NCBI GenBank assembly: GCA_030762175.1
Contig: CM060831.1
Span: 1,490,501 to 1,554,500 of the forward strand
DNA: 64,000 nt
Direction of reading: 5' to 3'
DNA from: Metallyticus violacea
Lineage: Eukaryota > Arthropoda > Insecta > Mantodea > Metallyticidae
In this document: piece after piece, positions 32,086 to 43,170 of the stretch
Layout: every line of letters starts with the position of its first letter
Numbering within the stretch: position 1 is the stretch's first letter
Position numbers and translations under genes: made by a program
The notes under the pieces: model-generated
Told to the model about the DNA's origin: nothing
The model's input: the letters and a program-made list of their open reading frames with translations, nothing else
Database searches by the model: none

Positions 32086-32159
<74 letters not shown>
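32081..32159 (+). repeat. (TAA)n tail of the non-LTR retrotransposon
   Basis: About 25 TAA/ATA repeats starting just after AGGCATAGGATAAAA. I-clade elements end in TAA repeats rather than poly(A), so this is read as the element's 3' tail, possibly expanded. Confidence 0.8.
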
Positions 32160-32160
<1 letters not shown>

Positions 32161-32164
32161 GTTC

Positions 32165-32735
32165 ACAAATTCGACTTGCTGAGGAATTCGCAGCTCCTAC
32201 GTGAAGGACGTTTTATATTTAGGTGTGATTTTCTTTCAAAACGCGTGCTGGCGAATGAGGACACAAACTAGGGACCTTCGGCTTATCATCGAGCTACACT
32301 GTCGAATCACAATTTATAGTGCAAGTCAAGGACGGGTTTTCACATTTCAGAGATCCGTCTCTTCATTAGTTTGATTTACTGACAAGTCAGCATCGTGTTG
32401 CGTATCTGATCCTTTCCAACTGAATACTCCAAGGTTCGATGTTGCGCTGTCAGCTTGTGCGAGAGTAGGGCTGGCGGGAGGGCGGTGCAAAGTGTATGGA
32501 CGGCACTACCTTAGAGCGGAACATAATGAGATTCACAAAATGCTCTTGTTACTTGGTGCGTTTATTTAATGCTTAGAAGTGAAGTCCGTTGTTACATACG
32601 GAGATCTGTTTGTGTAAATGACAGCATTCGCAGTGCGTTGTGAACATACTCACGAACTAACTAACATTCTGAGAATTTAAGTGCTTTTGCTTACAGTTGA
32701 CCAAAAATGGCATGTCGATTTTTCGCCGAGCTCAT
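32165..32735. other. No recognised gene; locally GC-richer
   Basis: GGGCTGGCGGGAGGGCGGTG lies at about 32467. No coding or terminal-repeat signal is supported. Confidence 0.25.
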
Positions 32736-32739
32736 GGCC

Positions 32740-33662
32740 CGGTTTCTCTTAATTTTCAGAAACTATTTTTCTTATTTTATTTAAGTGGCATATACTGAGT
32801 TTCCTTTAGCAAAATTAATAAAAATGTAATCGCTAGAGCTATTTTTAAATTTAGCTTTAACCCCCCACTCGAGTTTTAGGTAAACCCATACTATTAAAAA
32901 TATTATTTACTGATTTTCACAAAACATTTGTCTTGTTTGATTTATATGGTAAATGCTGAATTTTGATGTGAAAAAAGAAATATTGGTGCTCCTAGACGAA
33001 TTTTTAAACTTTGGGTTTCAAGCAAACCCTCACTCCTAATTGCCCGATTTCCTAAATTTTAACATACTCTTTTTCTTATTTTATTTAAATTTTACACAGA
33101 ATTTCGTTGCGAAAAAAAATATTAATGCCACTAGAGCTGTTTTTAAATTTTGGGTTTCAGGTAAGCCCCTCCTAATTTTTGGATTTCACCGATTTTCGGA
33201 AACTATTTTTCGTATTTTATTTCAATGGCACACACTGAGTTGCCATTTAAATTTTTTAAATTGCGGCCGTTAGGGCGATTTTAAGATTTTGCTTTAACCC
33301 CTACTTGTTTTTCAGGTACATCCCCACTCCTAATGGCTTGATTGCCATGATTTTCGAAAACCATTTTTATCAATTTATTTTAAAGAAATATAGTGTTTTG
33401 TTGAGAGAAAACAAAATTTGTGGTCGTTAAAGAGATGTCTTTTATAAAAAAATCCCTTTAAGTAACCGCACCCCCAATGGTCCGCTTTTACTGTTTAACG
33501 AACTCGACGAATCGTCTGCTAATTGGTGGCGCGCGCGTGTGTGTGCATATTTCTTTTTTGATTGTAAGTGCCTAGTAGGTACGATCGACGCAGATTGGTT
33601 AGATTATTAAAAGTTCTTTCAATGGCTACTATTTCAATAAATTACATTCCTTCGGAATTCGC
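32740..33662 (+). mobile_element. Satellite-bearing repeat element, copy 3 (array plus tail)
   Basis: Units with the box at about 32835, 32988, 33128, 33264 and 33424 (spacing 136-160 bp). Then a GCGCGCGCGTGTGTGTGCAT microsatellite near 33530, the tail GTGCCTAGTAGGTACGATCG at 33571 and CATTCCTTCGGAATTCGCTA ending near 33662. The next header starts directly after, so copies 3 and 4 are in tandem. Confidence 0.7.
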
Positions 33663-34489
33663 TAAAACATATGCATAGTTATAATACCGTGTATATGCTG
33701 AATTGATTTGTCCTTTTATTTTTAAACAATTGAGAGAAAATTAAACGCTAGAGCGCTTTTAAATTCCGGTTTTCAAATATACCACTGCTCCTAGTGATCC
33801 GATTTCCATAATTTTCGGGGGCTATTTTTTTATTTGATTTAAATGGTATACACCGAAAATTGTTGTGAAAAAATTAATATTGATGCCGCTTGAGCGATTA
33901 TTAAATTTTGGGTTTCAGATTAACACCTACTCCTAATGACCCTATTTCTTTCGTTTTCAGAAGCTATGTTATTATTTTATGAAAAAGTATACACCGAGTT
34001 TTGTTGAGAAAAAGCAAAAATCGCGGCGCTAGAGCGATTTTATTTTGCTTTAACCCCAACTCTTTAAATTTTGCTTTCGTATATGCCTCCACTCATAATG
34101 GTTCGATTTCTCTGACTTTAAAAAAAAACTATTTTATTATTTTATTTAAATGGCGTATATCCAGTTTAATAACGAAAAAAAAATATACCTCTAGAGCGAT
34201 GCATAAATTTTGGGTTTCAGGAAACTCCTACTCCTAATAATTAAATTTTACTGATTTTCGTAAGATAATTTTATAAATTTATTTTAATGGCATTTACCGA
34301 GTCTGGTTGAGAAATGACACAAATTGCGACCACTAAAGCAATTTTAAAATATTCGCTCTAACCCACCCACAATGATCCAATTTCGCTGGTTAACAAACTC
34401 GCCGAATCGTTTGTTAATTTATATATATCGAGTTTCGTTGAGAAAAAAATTGCGGCACTGGAGCGTTAACGCACACGCACACACATATG

Positions 34490-35182
34490 CCGGGGGTGCC
34501 AAAAAAAGATATGTACACTTTCACAGTAGATATATATTTGATATATTTCAAAATTGGACCAGAAAACAACAGTAATGTGCAGTATGATGTTCTGTAAACA
34601 GATGTGACTCACATTCCGTTATGATAGTGTTGCTACGTGACAGGTAAATCAACAATGAACAAATGAATCCAAGATTATCGTATGATGTTCAGTAAACAGA
34701 TGTGACTGACATACATTATGATAGCGTTGCTACAACAAAATGGAGCCAAGAATATCGCTTAAACAGTGGAAAGCAATTTTGAAGGGGTATTGGAAAACGG
34801 AGAATGTTGTTGAAGTTCAAAGACAATGGAGACGTGTGTACAGAACAGAATCGCCAATGCGAGTAACAACTGCATGCATTCGAGACAAATTTGAGACTCA
34901 TGGTACCGTATGCGATGTTCACAAGGGCAGACCTGGTAGACCTCGCACAGCAACAAGTTGAAACTGTACGTGCTGCAATCGCTGAGGACACTTTCGCAAA
35001 CGTTGCTCAATCAGTAGTTCAACGTACTTACAAGTATATCAACGTCGATGGTAGGCATTTTGAGCAACTGTTGTAACTGTAAACGTCTAAGATGATTAGT
35101 GCTCATCATTTTCTGTTTGTGTGAATTAATTTTTGTTATGTTAACACAGTTTTTTCTTTGCTTGAAGTGTGTATGTAATTTG

Positions 35183-35187
<5 letters not shown>
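34490..35187 (+). mobile_element. DUF4817 deletion derivative 1 (non-autonomous Tc1/mariner-like)
   Basis: The left end GGGGGTGCCAAAAAAAGATA matches the ends of the copies at 37972 and 60648-61325. The coding start at 34740 reads MEPRISLKQWKAILKGYWKT then ENVVEVQRQWRRVYRTES, the DUF4817 helix-turn-helix, and continues to GRPGRPRTATS. After a frameshift it passes from ETVRAAIAEDTFANVAQSVV straight into the family's C-terminal end (YKYINVDGRHFEQLL, to 35076). The whole catalytic core is absent. The right end, near TAATTTGGCA (35180), is eroded. Confidence 0.75.

Positions 35188-35256
<69 letters not shown>
35188..35256. repeat. (CT)n(TA)n compound microsatellite
   Basis: About 17 CT repeats and then about 15 TA repeats, seen directly. 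It is the right-hand part of the microsatellite into which the DUF4817 derivative inserted. Confidence 0.95.
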
Positions 35257-35261
<5 letters not shown>

Positions 35262-35539
35262 TCACTGTCATTGTCATTGTCATTTTTGGTGCCTAGTAGG
35301 TAAGATCGATGGAGAATTGAAGAAAATCTTTATAAACCCTTTCATGGATACAACCACAATAGCTACTACATTTCTTCGGAATTCGCTTAAATGGTATCGA
35401 CAAACCATAGAAACTGTTCAAAATTACGACCGATATTTTTACATTGTTTAACGTCAATTTTTATTGTTGGACTCAGGTGATACGTGAGATAAAATGATAA
35501 ATTTAAAAAGAATGTTTTTCTTTAATGAAGGAAAATTTC

Positions 35540-35688
35540 CAGGTATAATTTTAGGTTACCTTCCCGACATTTGCCATTTATGAGCCTGAGCAAAACCTGG
35601 GAAAAAACTCAGTCAAGGAGAACGCTCCTGAAGGGAATCGAACCCCAGGTCTTTCTCTTTCACGAGTTCGCACCTTAAGGAACCGCCA
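35540..35688 (-). repeat. SINE family A inserted in DUF4817 C-terminus
   Basis: Minus strand: head GGTTCCTTAAGGTGCGAACT with B box CTGGGGTTCGATTCCC, body TTGACTGAG, CCCAGGTTTTGCTCAGGCTC and GGCAAATGTCGGGAAGGTAA. It matches the 16.2-kb copy throughout. It interrupts the adjacent transposase right after its NNGGS codons. Confidence 0.75.
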
Positions 35689-35689
35689 T

Positions 35690-36505
35690 TGTTGACATAC
35701 AAAGTATAACTCTGTATGATTGAATGACGAATTATTCGTAATATATTTGGTTGGTTATGAAGATCGTGAAAAGGAAGAACAATTCTAGCAAATAATTGTT
35801 CTGTTGTGTCGATGGGTATTTCATAAACAATACATGTAATATGACCCCAAACACAAAAATAACTGAAGTCATATCTGGGGAACGTCCGGACAAGCAAGTG
35901 AACCTGCTCGCTCTCTCTCTCTCTCGGAAAATGTACATTTAAATAATTTCCTTAACTTAAACCAAAATGTGCGGGTGCATCGCCGTGTCGAAAGGTCATG
36001 TTTCTTCGAATATTATCGGGACATCTTCGAAATGCAAGGAAAAATACCATAAACATATTCATTCAATTGTGCAGGCATAACATATGGCCCCTCTTAAATA
36101 TTATCAACAAATCCAACCCCAATATTTATAAAAATCTTCCATTGATTGCGGAGATTCTTAACAGCTTTAGGATTAATGTCACTGCAAATGTGGTTGTTAT
36201 GCATATTAAAAAATTAATTTCTTGAAAAATATCCCCATATGTCCAGAATACACATCTAGCAAAATCAGGCTCACTTTTAACGGTATGCAAATACCGTTCA
36301 GAAAATTGTTGTTTGTTAGGATAATCATCTGGGTTTAATGTTTGTACTCTTTGGATATGAAATGAACGTTTTTCATTCTCACTTAAGACTCTCCATACAG
36401 ACAAGTGACTGGTATTCATCGAATAGGCAACAGCTCCAGTGATATTTTCAAATATCTGCAAAACCTCATCTTCAAAGTATAATGTTCTCACAGTTCGATT
36501 TTACT
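35690..36505 (-). pseudogene. DUF4817-type transposase pseudogene, nearly full length
   Basis: Minus-strand ORF 36491-36126 starts in the second HTH (STRHLSVWRVLSE-like) and holds FHIQRVQTLNPDDYP and YLHTVKSEPDFARCVFW, ending where WT.DEA should stand (here WTYGDIF). The frame later resumes with GHITCIVYEIPIDTTEQL and NILRIIRHSIIQSYTLYVNN (about 35800-35695). These match WGH+K.+VYE.P+.T.E.L and I...IR.S++RRC.LC+..GG. Between them, frames give GPY.MPAQLNEYVYGIF and HGDAP-like words. A GA microsatellite lies at 35908-35927. The first HTH is missing, and a SINE truncates the extreme C-terminus. Confidence 0.75.
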
Positions 36506-37495
36506 TTCTTTGCCTGGAACTGGACACTATCTCAAAGACATTGATCCACTCTTGAAAATGTTGTATGGCGCTGAGGGTGTGCTCCTTATAGATTCGCTTT
36601 GCCAAATTAGCATTACTGTGAGCTGCTCTAAATGTCTTATGCAGTATTTGTACATTTTAATACCGTGCAATTAAATAAACAGATCTCACAGAAGATATGT
36701 AACGTAACAACAAAATAACTTCGGTTGGTAATTATGATAGCAACAATGATAGCTGAAACATAAATGCAGCCATATGATGAGTGATGAGCTCTGTTTTTAT
36801 GTTGAAAATGGAGTATTTCCTAACTATTTTTATTATGAAAAAATGTTTTATTTTCATTTTTTCCATTACATATCAGAAAATTAGGAATAGTTAAGCGGGA
36901 AAATACTAGGGTTGTTTAAGAAGTCTTAGATTTCCAAGAAATGGCGGGAAATTTTATTAGCAGCACCATTGCCAGTAAGAATGATCCAGTGACCTTCATT
37001 TATCACCATCTCAACAGATTCTTCCTCCTAGTTTAACGTCCCTCATTGTAAGCAAACTTCTTGAATGCACAACCCTCTTTTCCAGAATAAAATTACTGGC
37101 GACCCCACTATCCACTTCGCTGATTAATAATAATAATTAATTTGCAAGTTCGACAATGTGACCTCTATTCCTTCACAACAGCCATTGTTGCGCTGCTGTA
37201 TAACTGATCAAAATAATCATATGCAACATTCTGAAAAGAACGGACGTGAAAATGGGTAAGTTCTTTCTGCCTTCATCTCAAGGTGCGATAAAAGCCAATG
37301 TGTTATATGCTGTGAAGTATCATAAACAGAAGAGCATGAAACAGTTTGGGAGCTCGCAGTGCTCAAAGTTACCTAGCACTCATCTCTTCAGCAGAGGGTT
37401 AAAACAAAATCATGCAACTTACGTTACGCGATTCGAACTCGGAACGCTGTCATCAGAGGCACTGCGAAAGTGAATGAGGCATAGGACAGTCCCAT
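36506..37495. other. No recognised gene; tRNA-like fragment near 37440
   Basis: ACGCGATTCGAACTCGGAAC at 37426-37445 is a B-box-like sequence on the minus strand and may be a SINE head relic. The rest, including the ORF 37246-37473, is unrecognised. Confidence 0.3.
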
Positions 37496-37499
37496 CCCT

Positions 37500-37970
37500 T
37501 ACAAGTAAAACTGCACAGGCAGCTAGTACTGACGAGGAGCTCATTGTTTATGATTTCAAAAAGCTTTGCTCCATCTGAGGCGGATTTAAAGGGGCCGAAC
37601 TCCTCCAAGATGAGAGAAGTGGGCGTCCATCAATGGCGGTGACTGACTAAATCTTTGTCACGGTGGAAAATAAAATCGTACGCGCAAACAATCGCAAAAC
37701 ATTTAAGGACATGAGGAGCAATATCAAAAATCCTGCATGATCATCTTCGCGTGAGGAACGTTTCCTTCCATTGGCTGCCCTAAAATTTGACAGAGGCATC
37801 TGCGTCGAATAATGTGAAGAAAAGCTGAGGAGATTGGACGGAGAGAACTCAAGGCTTGTTTCTGATGACGTCACGGTTGATAAAACATACATTTACCAAT
37901 TTGACTCCGAAGCCAAACGACAGTCAGCAGTTTGGGTCTTTCCAGATGACGATCCACCAAAGGTGCCAAT
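37500..37970 (+). pseudogene. mariner transposase relic, N-terminal two-thirds (family E)
   Basis: Frames give ELLQDERSGRPSMAVTD (37597-37648; mariner .L.DEERSGRP..A+T+), then KISKILHDHLRVRN-type sequence (37720-37760; ..ILHDHLH.RK), and DGENSRLVSDDV followed by YIYQFDSEAKRQSAVWVF (37888-37941). The latter is the first-Asp block, where VDKTY replaces GDETW, so the acidic residue is kept but its context is altered. The protein stops at DDDPPK, after which the left end of a DUF4817 derivative begins (37972). No catalytic second half is present downstream. Confidence 0.7.
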
Positions 37971-37971
37971 A

Positions 37972-38100
37972 TATATACCGAGGGTGCAAAAATGTATACA
38001 CACTTTCATAGTAGATATCTATTTAATATATTTCAAAGTTACAACAGTAATGTGTAGTATGTTGTTCTGTAAACAGACGTGACTCACGTACATTATAGAA
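37972..38100 (+). mobile_element. Left end of a DUF4817 deletion derivative
   Basis: ACCGAGGGTGCAAAAATGTA then CACACTTTCATAGTAGATAT is nearly the same as the outer ~110 bp of the 60.6-61.3-kb element and the start of the 34.49-kb element. It is preceded by ATATATATA. The rest of the element is missing. Confidence 0.7.
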
Positions 38101-38280
38101 GAACTCAAACAGCTCAAAATATAGCCACTGCTAACCTGTGGTTTTATCTTAGTGTTTTAACTTTACTGCTTTTCTAGGTACTGTTGTTTTAGTTACATAA
38201 TTAATACCGTTACATTATTTTTCATTTATAATAAATATATAAAATATAATATAATAATTTTTTTTCCATTAAGAACATAC

Positions 38281-39292
38281 GAGGAGAGTTCAATAAAAAA
38301 CAACACACCTTTATTTCTCATTTTGATGATCTTTCTCAAAGTAGTCCCCAATGGATGCCTTCCCAGCGTTTCTACCAGTCTTCAAAGACATACTGGAAAC
38401 CATTTTTTACAAGTCCGTCAGAATCACTTCTGCAGCCTTCACCGCTGTTTCTGCTGATGGGAAATGCCTCCCACAAAGTTCACTTTGGGGAAAATCTGGA
38501 GGGTGAGGGACACAGTTTGTATTGATTTTTGTGAAATATTCAGCATGATGTGTGACTGTATTATTGTAGTGATTGATCTTGGGCAGAGCATTGAGGTAAA
38601 CAATTCCTTGAATACCGAAAAATGAGAACACCATAACTTTGCCAATAGAAGCAACCACTTTTGATTTTTTGGTTTTAATGTTCGTGTTGGTGATGATGCA
38701 GCTTTCCATACAGAGTTTTGGATTAAAACGATTAGCCAAGTTTCATCAGCAGCGATAACCTTTGAAGGAAACTGCGCATCTTCCTGTAACCTGCACGCGA
38801 ATGTTCTTTTGTTCGGGAATAAGCTGTCTTGGAACCCACCATCTCAAGTGCAATTTTTCAGTTACTAACGCGTAGGTGTCACCTAATCACATTTTCAGAA
38901 TTTCTGATGGTGTTCTTAATGTTATTCGACGATCCTCTCGGTGTTAAAGTTTTCTTCCGCTAGAGCACAAATTGAAGCTCTGGGTCCACCTGCCTTTGCT
39001 TTCCTCTTTAAACATTTTAAAATATCTTCGAGCTGTGCTACAGTGAAGAATAAACTCTACATAGACCTTCTGCAACATTGCATAGGCCTCAGCTGAAGAT
39101 TTGTTGAGATGAAACCACAATTTTAGAACAGCATATGGTTCGTCGCATGCTTTAGAAGAACTGAACATGTCTCAACTTGCGTACTTCTTACAGGCGATAA
39201 ATGGAAGTGATAATAATGAAACTCTTATCATGTGTGTATTTGCATTGATCTAACAAAATTAAATTTTATGATCATTCTTTGTTGAACAGCCC
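38281..39292 (-). pseudogene. mariner transposase pseudogene (family A)
   Basis: Element ends: GAGGAGAGTTCAATAAAAAA at 38281 and GGGCTGTTCAACAAAGAATG on the minus strand at about 39292, imperfect inverted repeats. The N-terminus at 39168-39000 shows AVLKLWFHLNKSSAEAYAML and AYAMLQKVYVEF..CSTARR, the mariner R..IKFC..LGK...E...ML..AYG start. The catalytic part at 38700-38407 has KVVASIGKVMVFSFFGIQGIV (K...S.GKVM.+.F+D..GI), CVPHPPDFPQSEL (third-Asp block, degraded) and FPSAETAVKAAEVILTDL, with FEDW and the C-terminus overlapping 38390. Siblings lie at 15.0 and 49.6 kb. Confidence 0.75.
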
Positions 39293-41220
39293 ACATAATA
39301 CGTAAAATAAATTTAAAATGTTATTACTTTTTTTTTTACCTACACTTGCACATAAATAGAATATAAAGTTTAAACCAAAATGGTAAAACAACGCACTCTT
39401 TCTTAATTTGGGAAAATACCCCGAAAGATAAACTGATAAGAGTTTTATATTTTTGTAACTAATGTAGTTTTAAGGAAAAAGCCAAATTAGTAATTTTACC
39501 AGGGGCTACATTAAAGATTTCTTCTTTGCTTTTACTGGTTAATTTTTGGCCATACATTCTTAATTGTTTGAACCAAAAGAAAATAAATTTGGGTGCGCAG
39601 TTGCAATCATTATTAGGTTTGGAGAGAGATTGCTCTCATGAACTTTTTTGATAATTAATTAACCAAAGAGAAAATACGGTACATCGCTTGTACTCTGTGT
39701 TAAAACTGCCTTCATTAAATTAAAATATAAACAAGTATGGCGTTTTCCCCCATCAGGACTCGAACCGAGTCTTTCAGTTCTATATAATGGTTTTCTAGAG
39801 GAGCTTTGTTATTTTGTCGAAAGAACTTTCCATGAGGAATTCCCTACGTGCCGTGCTGCCGCAGAAGTTGAAACGGGCCTTAAACACTATTCAATTTTTT
39901 CCCCCTGAATGTGTGGACAGAACACAAAGGTTCGTACCTTAACTGGCACTGTCATGTAATTAATTGAGTTAATGTATGCCAGCTGATATAGCATCGTTAA
40001 AAATTCAATCTATGACGTCAATTGGGCACGTCAAATGCAATAACCTGTTTTATTTTGGTAACTACGCCAATTGCCTCGCTTTACAATGACTTATTGGTTT
40101 TTATTGTATTCGCATTTCAACACTGTACCCTGTGCTTCGGCTACCCCTCAGAAATGTATACAAATTTGTAAGTATAAGGATAACTGGTGCCTTGAACTCT
40201 TGTCCAGGGATGTAAGTTTGTGAACTGCAGTAACTCTAACCGCTGCATTAATTTTGATAGACTTCTTATTTTCTGCCAAATGCGACTAGAAAAATATTTT
40301 TAAACTTGTGATGCGATATTTTAATACAAATGCTTGTATAGTTTATGAACCAGACAACTTTTGTGTAAAAGAGTTTTGCCTGTATAGTACAGAAAATAAT
40401 ACTTTTATGTTTTGTAATTTCGAAACGAGTGCGCGAAAGATGTTTTCATAAAAGATACGAACAATATTTTAGTACAATGAAACTCTACATGACTAAATTG
40501 TGTTAATGCAAAGGCAGTTCATGAAAAACGTAATGTCGTGGTGTTATACATGCTTGGTACCTAAAATGAAACAATAAAGAAGTATGAAATATGGATTAAC
40601 TGGAAGATAAAGTGTGGTTGCGCTGGTTAAGATTCTTTTGTTTGCGTTGATATGACAACTTTGCAAAGTGCATGTACAGAAAAATCAAACTTTCCAATCA
40701 GCAGACATCGGATTTTAGGACAAATGCCTATTTTCTTCCTTTAGGAGAAAGGAAAACTTCATTATTAATATTTATATTTCATTAAAATTTAAAGCTATTT
40801 ATAGAGTTTGATAGTGCCCTAAAATGAATATTAGAGCCTAATTTGTCAGTATTCGTCTTAAAATGACTAAATCAATATAAAGTTTCGTTATTTCACTACT
40901 CATACATATAAGCAATATTAAATGTAAGATTTTTTTTTTTTTTTATTAACACTACCAATGTTCGGAACGATGTATTTTTCTCAAAGAGAATTTCAACAAC
41001 AATACCTTAGTTAGTTAGAACGGTCAGTTTGAATGTCTGTTAACCTCTTTCCCTCTCCTTATCGAACCACGTAATAGTAATTTTTGCAGAAATACTGCAG
41101 TACAACATTTAATTTAGTGAACTTCTGTCGTTTTTGGATTTCACAAGAGGCACCTGAGGCAGGTAGTGCAAGGGATGAGGGCAAAAGACACAAAGCTCAG
41201 CATAGAAATGAAAGCAAATA
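39293..41220. other. About 1.9 kb without recognised features
   Basis: AT-rich. CAGGACTCGAACCGAGTCTT at 39753 is B-box-like on the minus strand (possible SINE head). A T13 run occurs at 40932-40944. No ORF with a family motif. Confidence 0.3.
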
Positions 41221-41229
41221 AACTCTACT

Positions 41230-42260
41230 GACACAACCTACTTCATCAGCAGCAATTTCTATGTAGACTTAACCAGGTATTTTGTTGTTGCCAACATTCC
41301 ATAGAATGTAATTGAAAATCTGGTTTTAAAAAAGTTTGTACAAAATACTCCCTCTGAATCTCTCCTAAGAAGAGACGAGGAAACTTTAGCATCATTCGGG
41401 AGGATGTGGGTCTCTGTAGATGAAACCTCACATTAGATATATAGCAAGTTGGGAAACTTGACCCTGTGTGTGTGTGTTAAGGAACTTGTGAAACCGTTGC
41501 TTATTTTGTAAACAAAGTCGTTACAATAAAGTTCTATTGTTTTGTACTGATATTGCAGCTCCACTTCATCATCCATGTAACATGTTTAGTTCACAGAATT
41601 TCTGAAACAATTCGTTCATTTCCAATATGAAAAAATGTTTTTGCAAAGCCCCCTCCAAGGTTTCAATGCTCAGAGAGAAACGTCCAGATATTTCACTCCC
41701 ATCTCAGCCTGTTGTAACACGATGTGGGACATGAATTCAGTCAGTGGTGTATTATTGTAAATATTTAAAGAAGTGGTCACAATTATTGAAGAATTGCCTG
41801 AACCCGATACTACAACGTGTGTAAAAACAGTGAAAGATATCTGAATGACACGTCATTGTAAAAAGATATTGTCTACATAACATGAAACTTTTCATTTATA
41901 CCTGCAAGTGTTGAACACTTAGAACGTAAAAATCAACATCTTGGTCCAGTAACAACAGTGAAGGAGGTCCAGATTGTGTTGTGAGTGAAACAGGAATAAA
42001 GTTTAAAATGCGACAATTTACTAAATAAGAATGTGGGCTTTTCATTGTTGGAAAGAGTGTCAAGAGTGACACTGGGGGAAAATGTAAATGTGATAGTAGG
42101 TATTGATGTTTCTACTAATGCTAATTTAGAATTTGTTACTCAGCATCTGTTGCAGTAGAAAGGAGTTTTTCTGCTTTCAAAATGATTCTCACTGACCAAA
42201 GGAAAACATTATCTGTTGAGAATTCAGAAAAATATTCTGGTTATGTACTGTGCGGATAAT
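41230..42260 (+). pseudogene. hAT transposase pseudogene
   Basis: In order: ESLLRRDEETLASFG leading into RMWVSVDETSH (41401-41433), the hAT block with the first catalytic Asp (GAT at 41419); KELVKPLLIL and weak TD..P-like sequence (41480-41570); a frame-broken PPRFQCSERN region followed by LLLHDVGHEFSQW-like sequence (41655-41750; hAT LPP.PV.TRWG.W); ELPEPDTTTCVKTVKDI (41791-41842); FIPASVEHLERKN (41894-41932); and SVAVERSFSAFKMILTDQRK at 42146-42205, the C-terminal dimerisation motif. Many stops and frameshifts. A candidate terminal region with TTATTTTAGGCACC lies near 42510, but no 5' partner was found. Confidence 0.75.
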
Positions 42261-42308
42261 TATGAAAGAAAATTACTTTAGAAACGAATTTCGAAAATGT
42301 AAAAATTT

Positions 42309-42332
42309 TATATATATATATATATATATATA
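42309..42332. repeat. (TA)n microsatellite
   Basis: Twelve TA repeats just after the hAT C-terminus, seen directly. Confidence 0.95.
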
Positions 42333-42869
42333 TTGTTCTATGTATTGAACCAGTGAAGTAGAGTTTACATAAAATTGTGTGCCTATATTTATTAAATAAA
42401 CTTTTTTGTGTCAGATTTTGTATATTTTGTTAGTTTTAGTAAAACAAATAGGTTTGAAGCCTTAGTTATATATGCCTAAAATGCCTAGCTTTACTGAAAC
42501 AGGGCCTAACTTATTTTAGGCACCTAAAACTGCAATTTTTAGTGTCTAGTAATCAATGCTTTGAATAGAAATATGCGACAAAACATCGCCCATATTTCCA
42601 AGCAATGAGGAAAATAACAAAGGGAAGACCAGGCATGGTTCGTGTGAACGTTACAGTTAAAGGAACATTTGGAAACACTTATCAGTGTGAATGACATTTT
42701 CACAAACAAAATCACAACTGGTGTCCTTCGTGAAAACTGATCACTTTTTCAGTAAGAATAAACGTTGACGTGTTTGTTACTGCCAAGCGTCAACTTTTAG
42801 TTTTGTTATGTGCAATTTGCGTAATGAAATGAATTTTTAAATTTATTTAAACGAAAATAAAAAATAAGA

Positions 42870-43170
42870 ATACAATTTATTTTTCAACATTGTTTCTCGA
42901 TTTATAAAGGCATTTTCCCAACGGATATGAAGTTTGTTAAGGGAAGAAAGTGTGGGGTTGGGGTTCCCAGTAGTTGCGCACGAATGCTTCCCTACCATCG
43001 CCGGCTTCCCAATTCTCATAATAATCCAAACAGGCGATAATACGGAGGATGTTTCAATGCTGTTAAGTGAATTTACTCCGCGTTTTCCCTTGTCAAAGCA
43101 GCTGTACGCGAACGGGCGTTGTCTTGGAGAAAAAGAACGAGAAAATCGTTGTTGACCTCTGTTTCGCTCA
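42870..43170 (-). pseudogene. mariner transposase C-terminal relic
   Basis: The minus strand reads FLVLFLQDNARSRTAALT (43150-43095), the second-Asp block with Asp intact. It then reads ALKHPPYYRLFGLL (third-Asp block HPPYSPDLAP, degraded) and FFPLTNFISVGKMPL (..LV.RW.KCI). About 90 codons in all; the N-terminal two-thirds is not seen upstream. It does not match families A-E closely by eye. Confidence 0.6.

Larger units (their letters stand above)
33663..35395 (+). mobile_element. Satellite-bearing repeat element, copy 4, interrupted by a DUF4817 derivative
   Basis: The header at 33668-33740 (ATATGCATAGTTATAATACC) is followed by boxes at about 33747, 33886, 34025, 34190, 34329 and the terminator GCACTGGAGCGTTAAC at 34453. 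Then CA/TA microsatellite, the inserted element at 34490-35187, more microsatellite (CT then TA), and the usual tail GGTGCCTAGTAGGTAAGATC at 35289 to CTTCGGAATTCGCTTAAA at 35374-35391. The interrupted order proves the DUF4817 insertion is younger than this copy. Confidence 0.7.
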
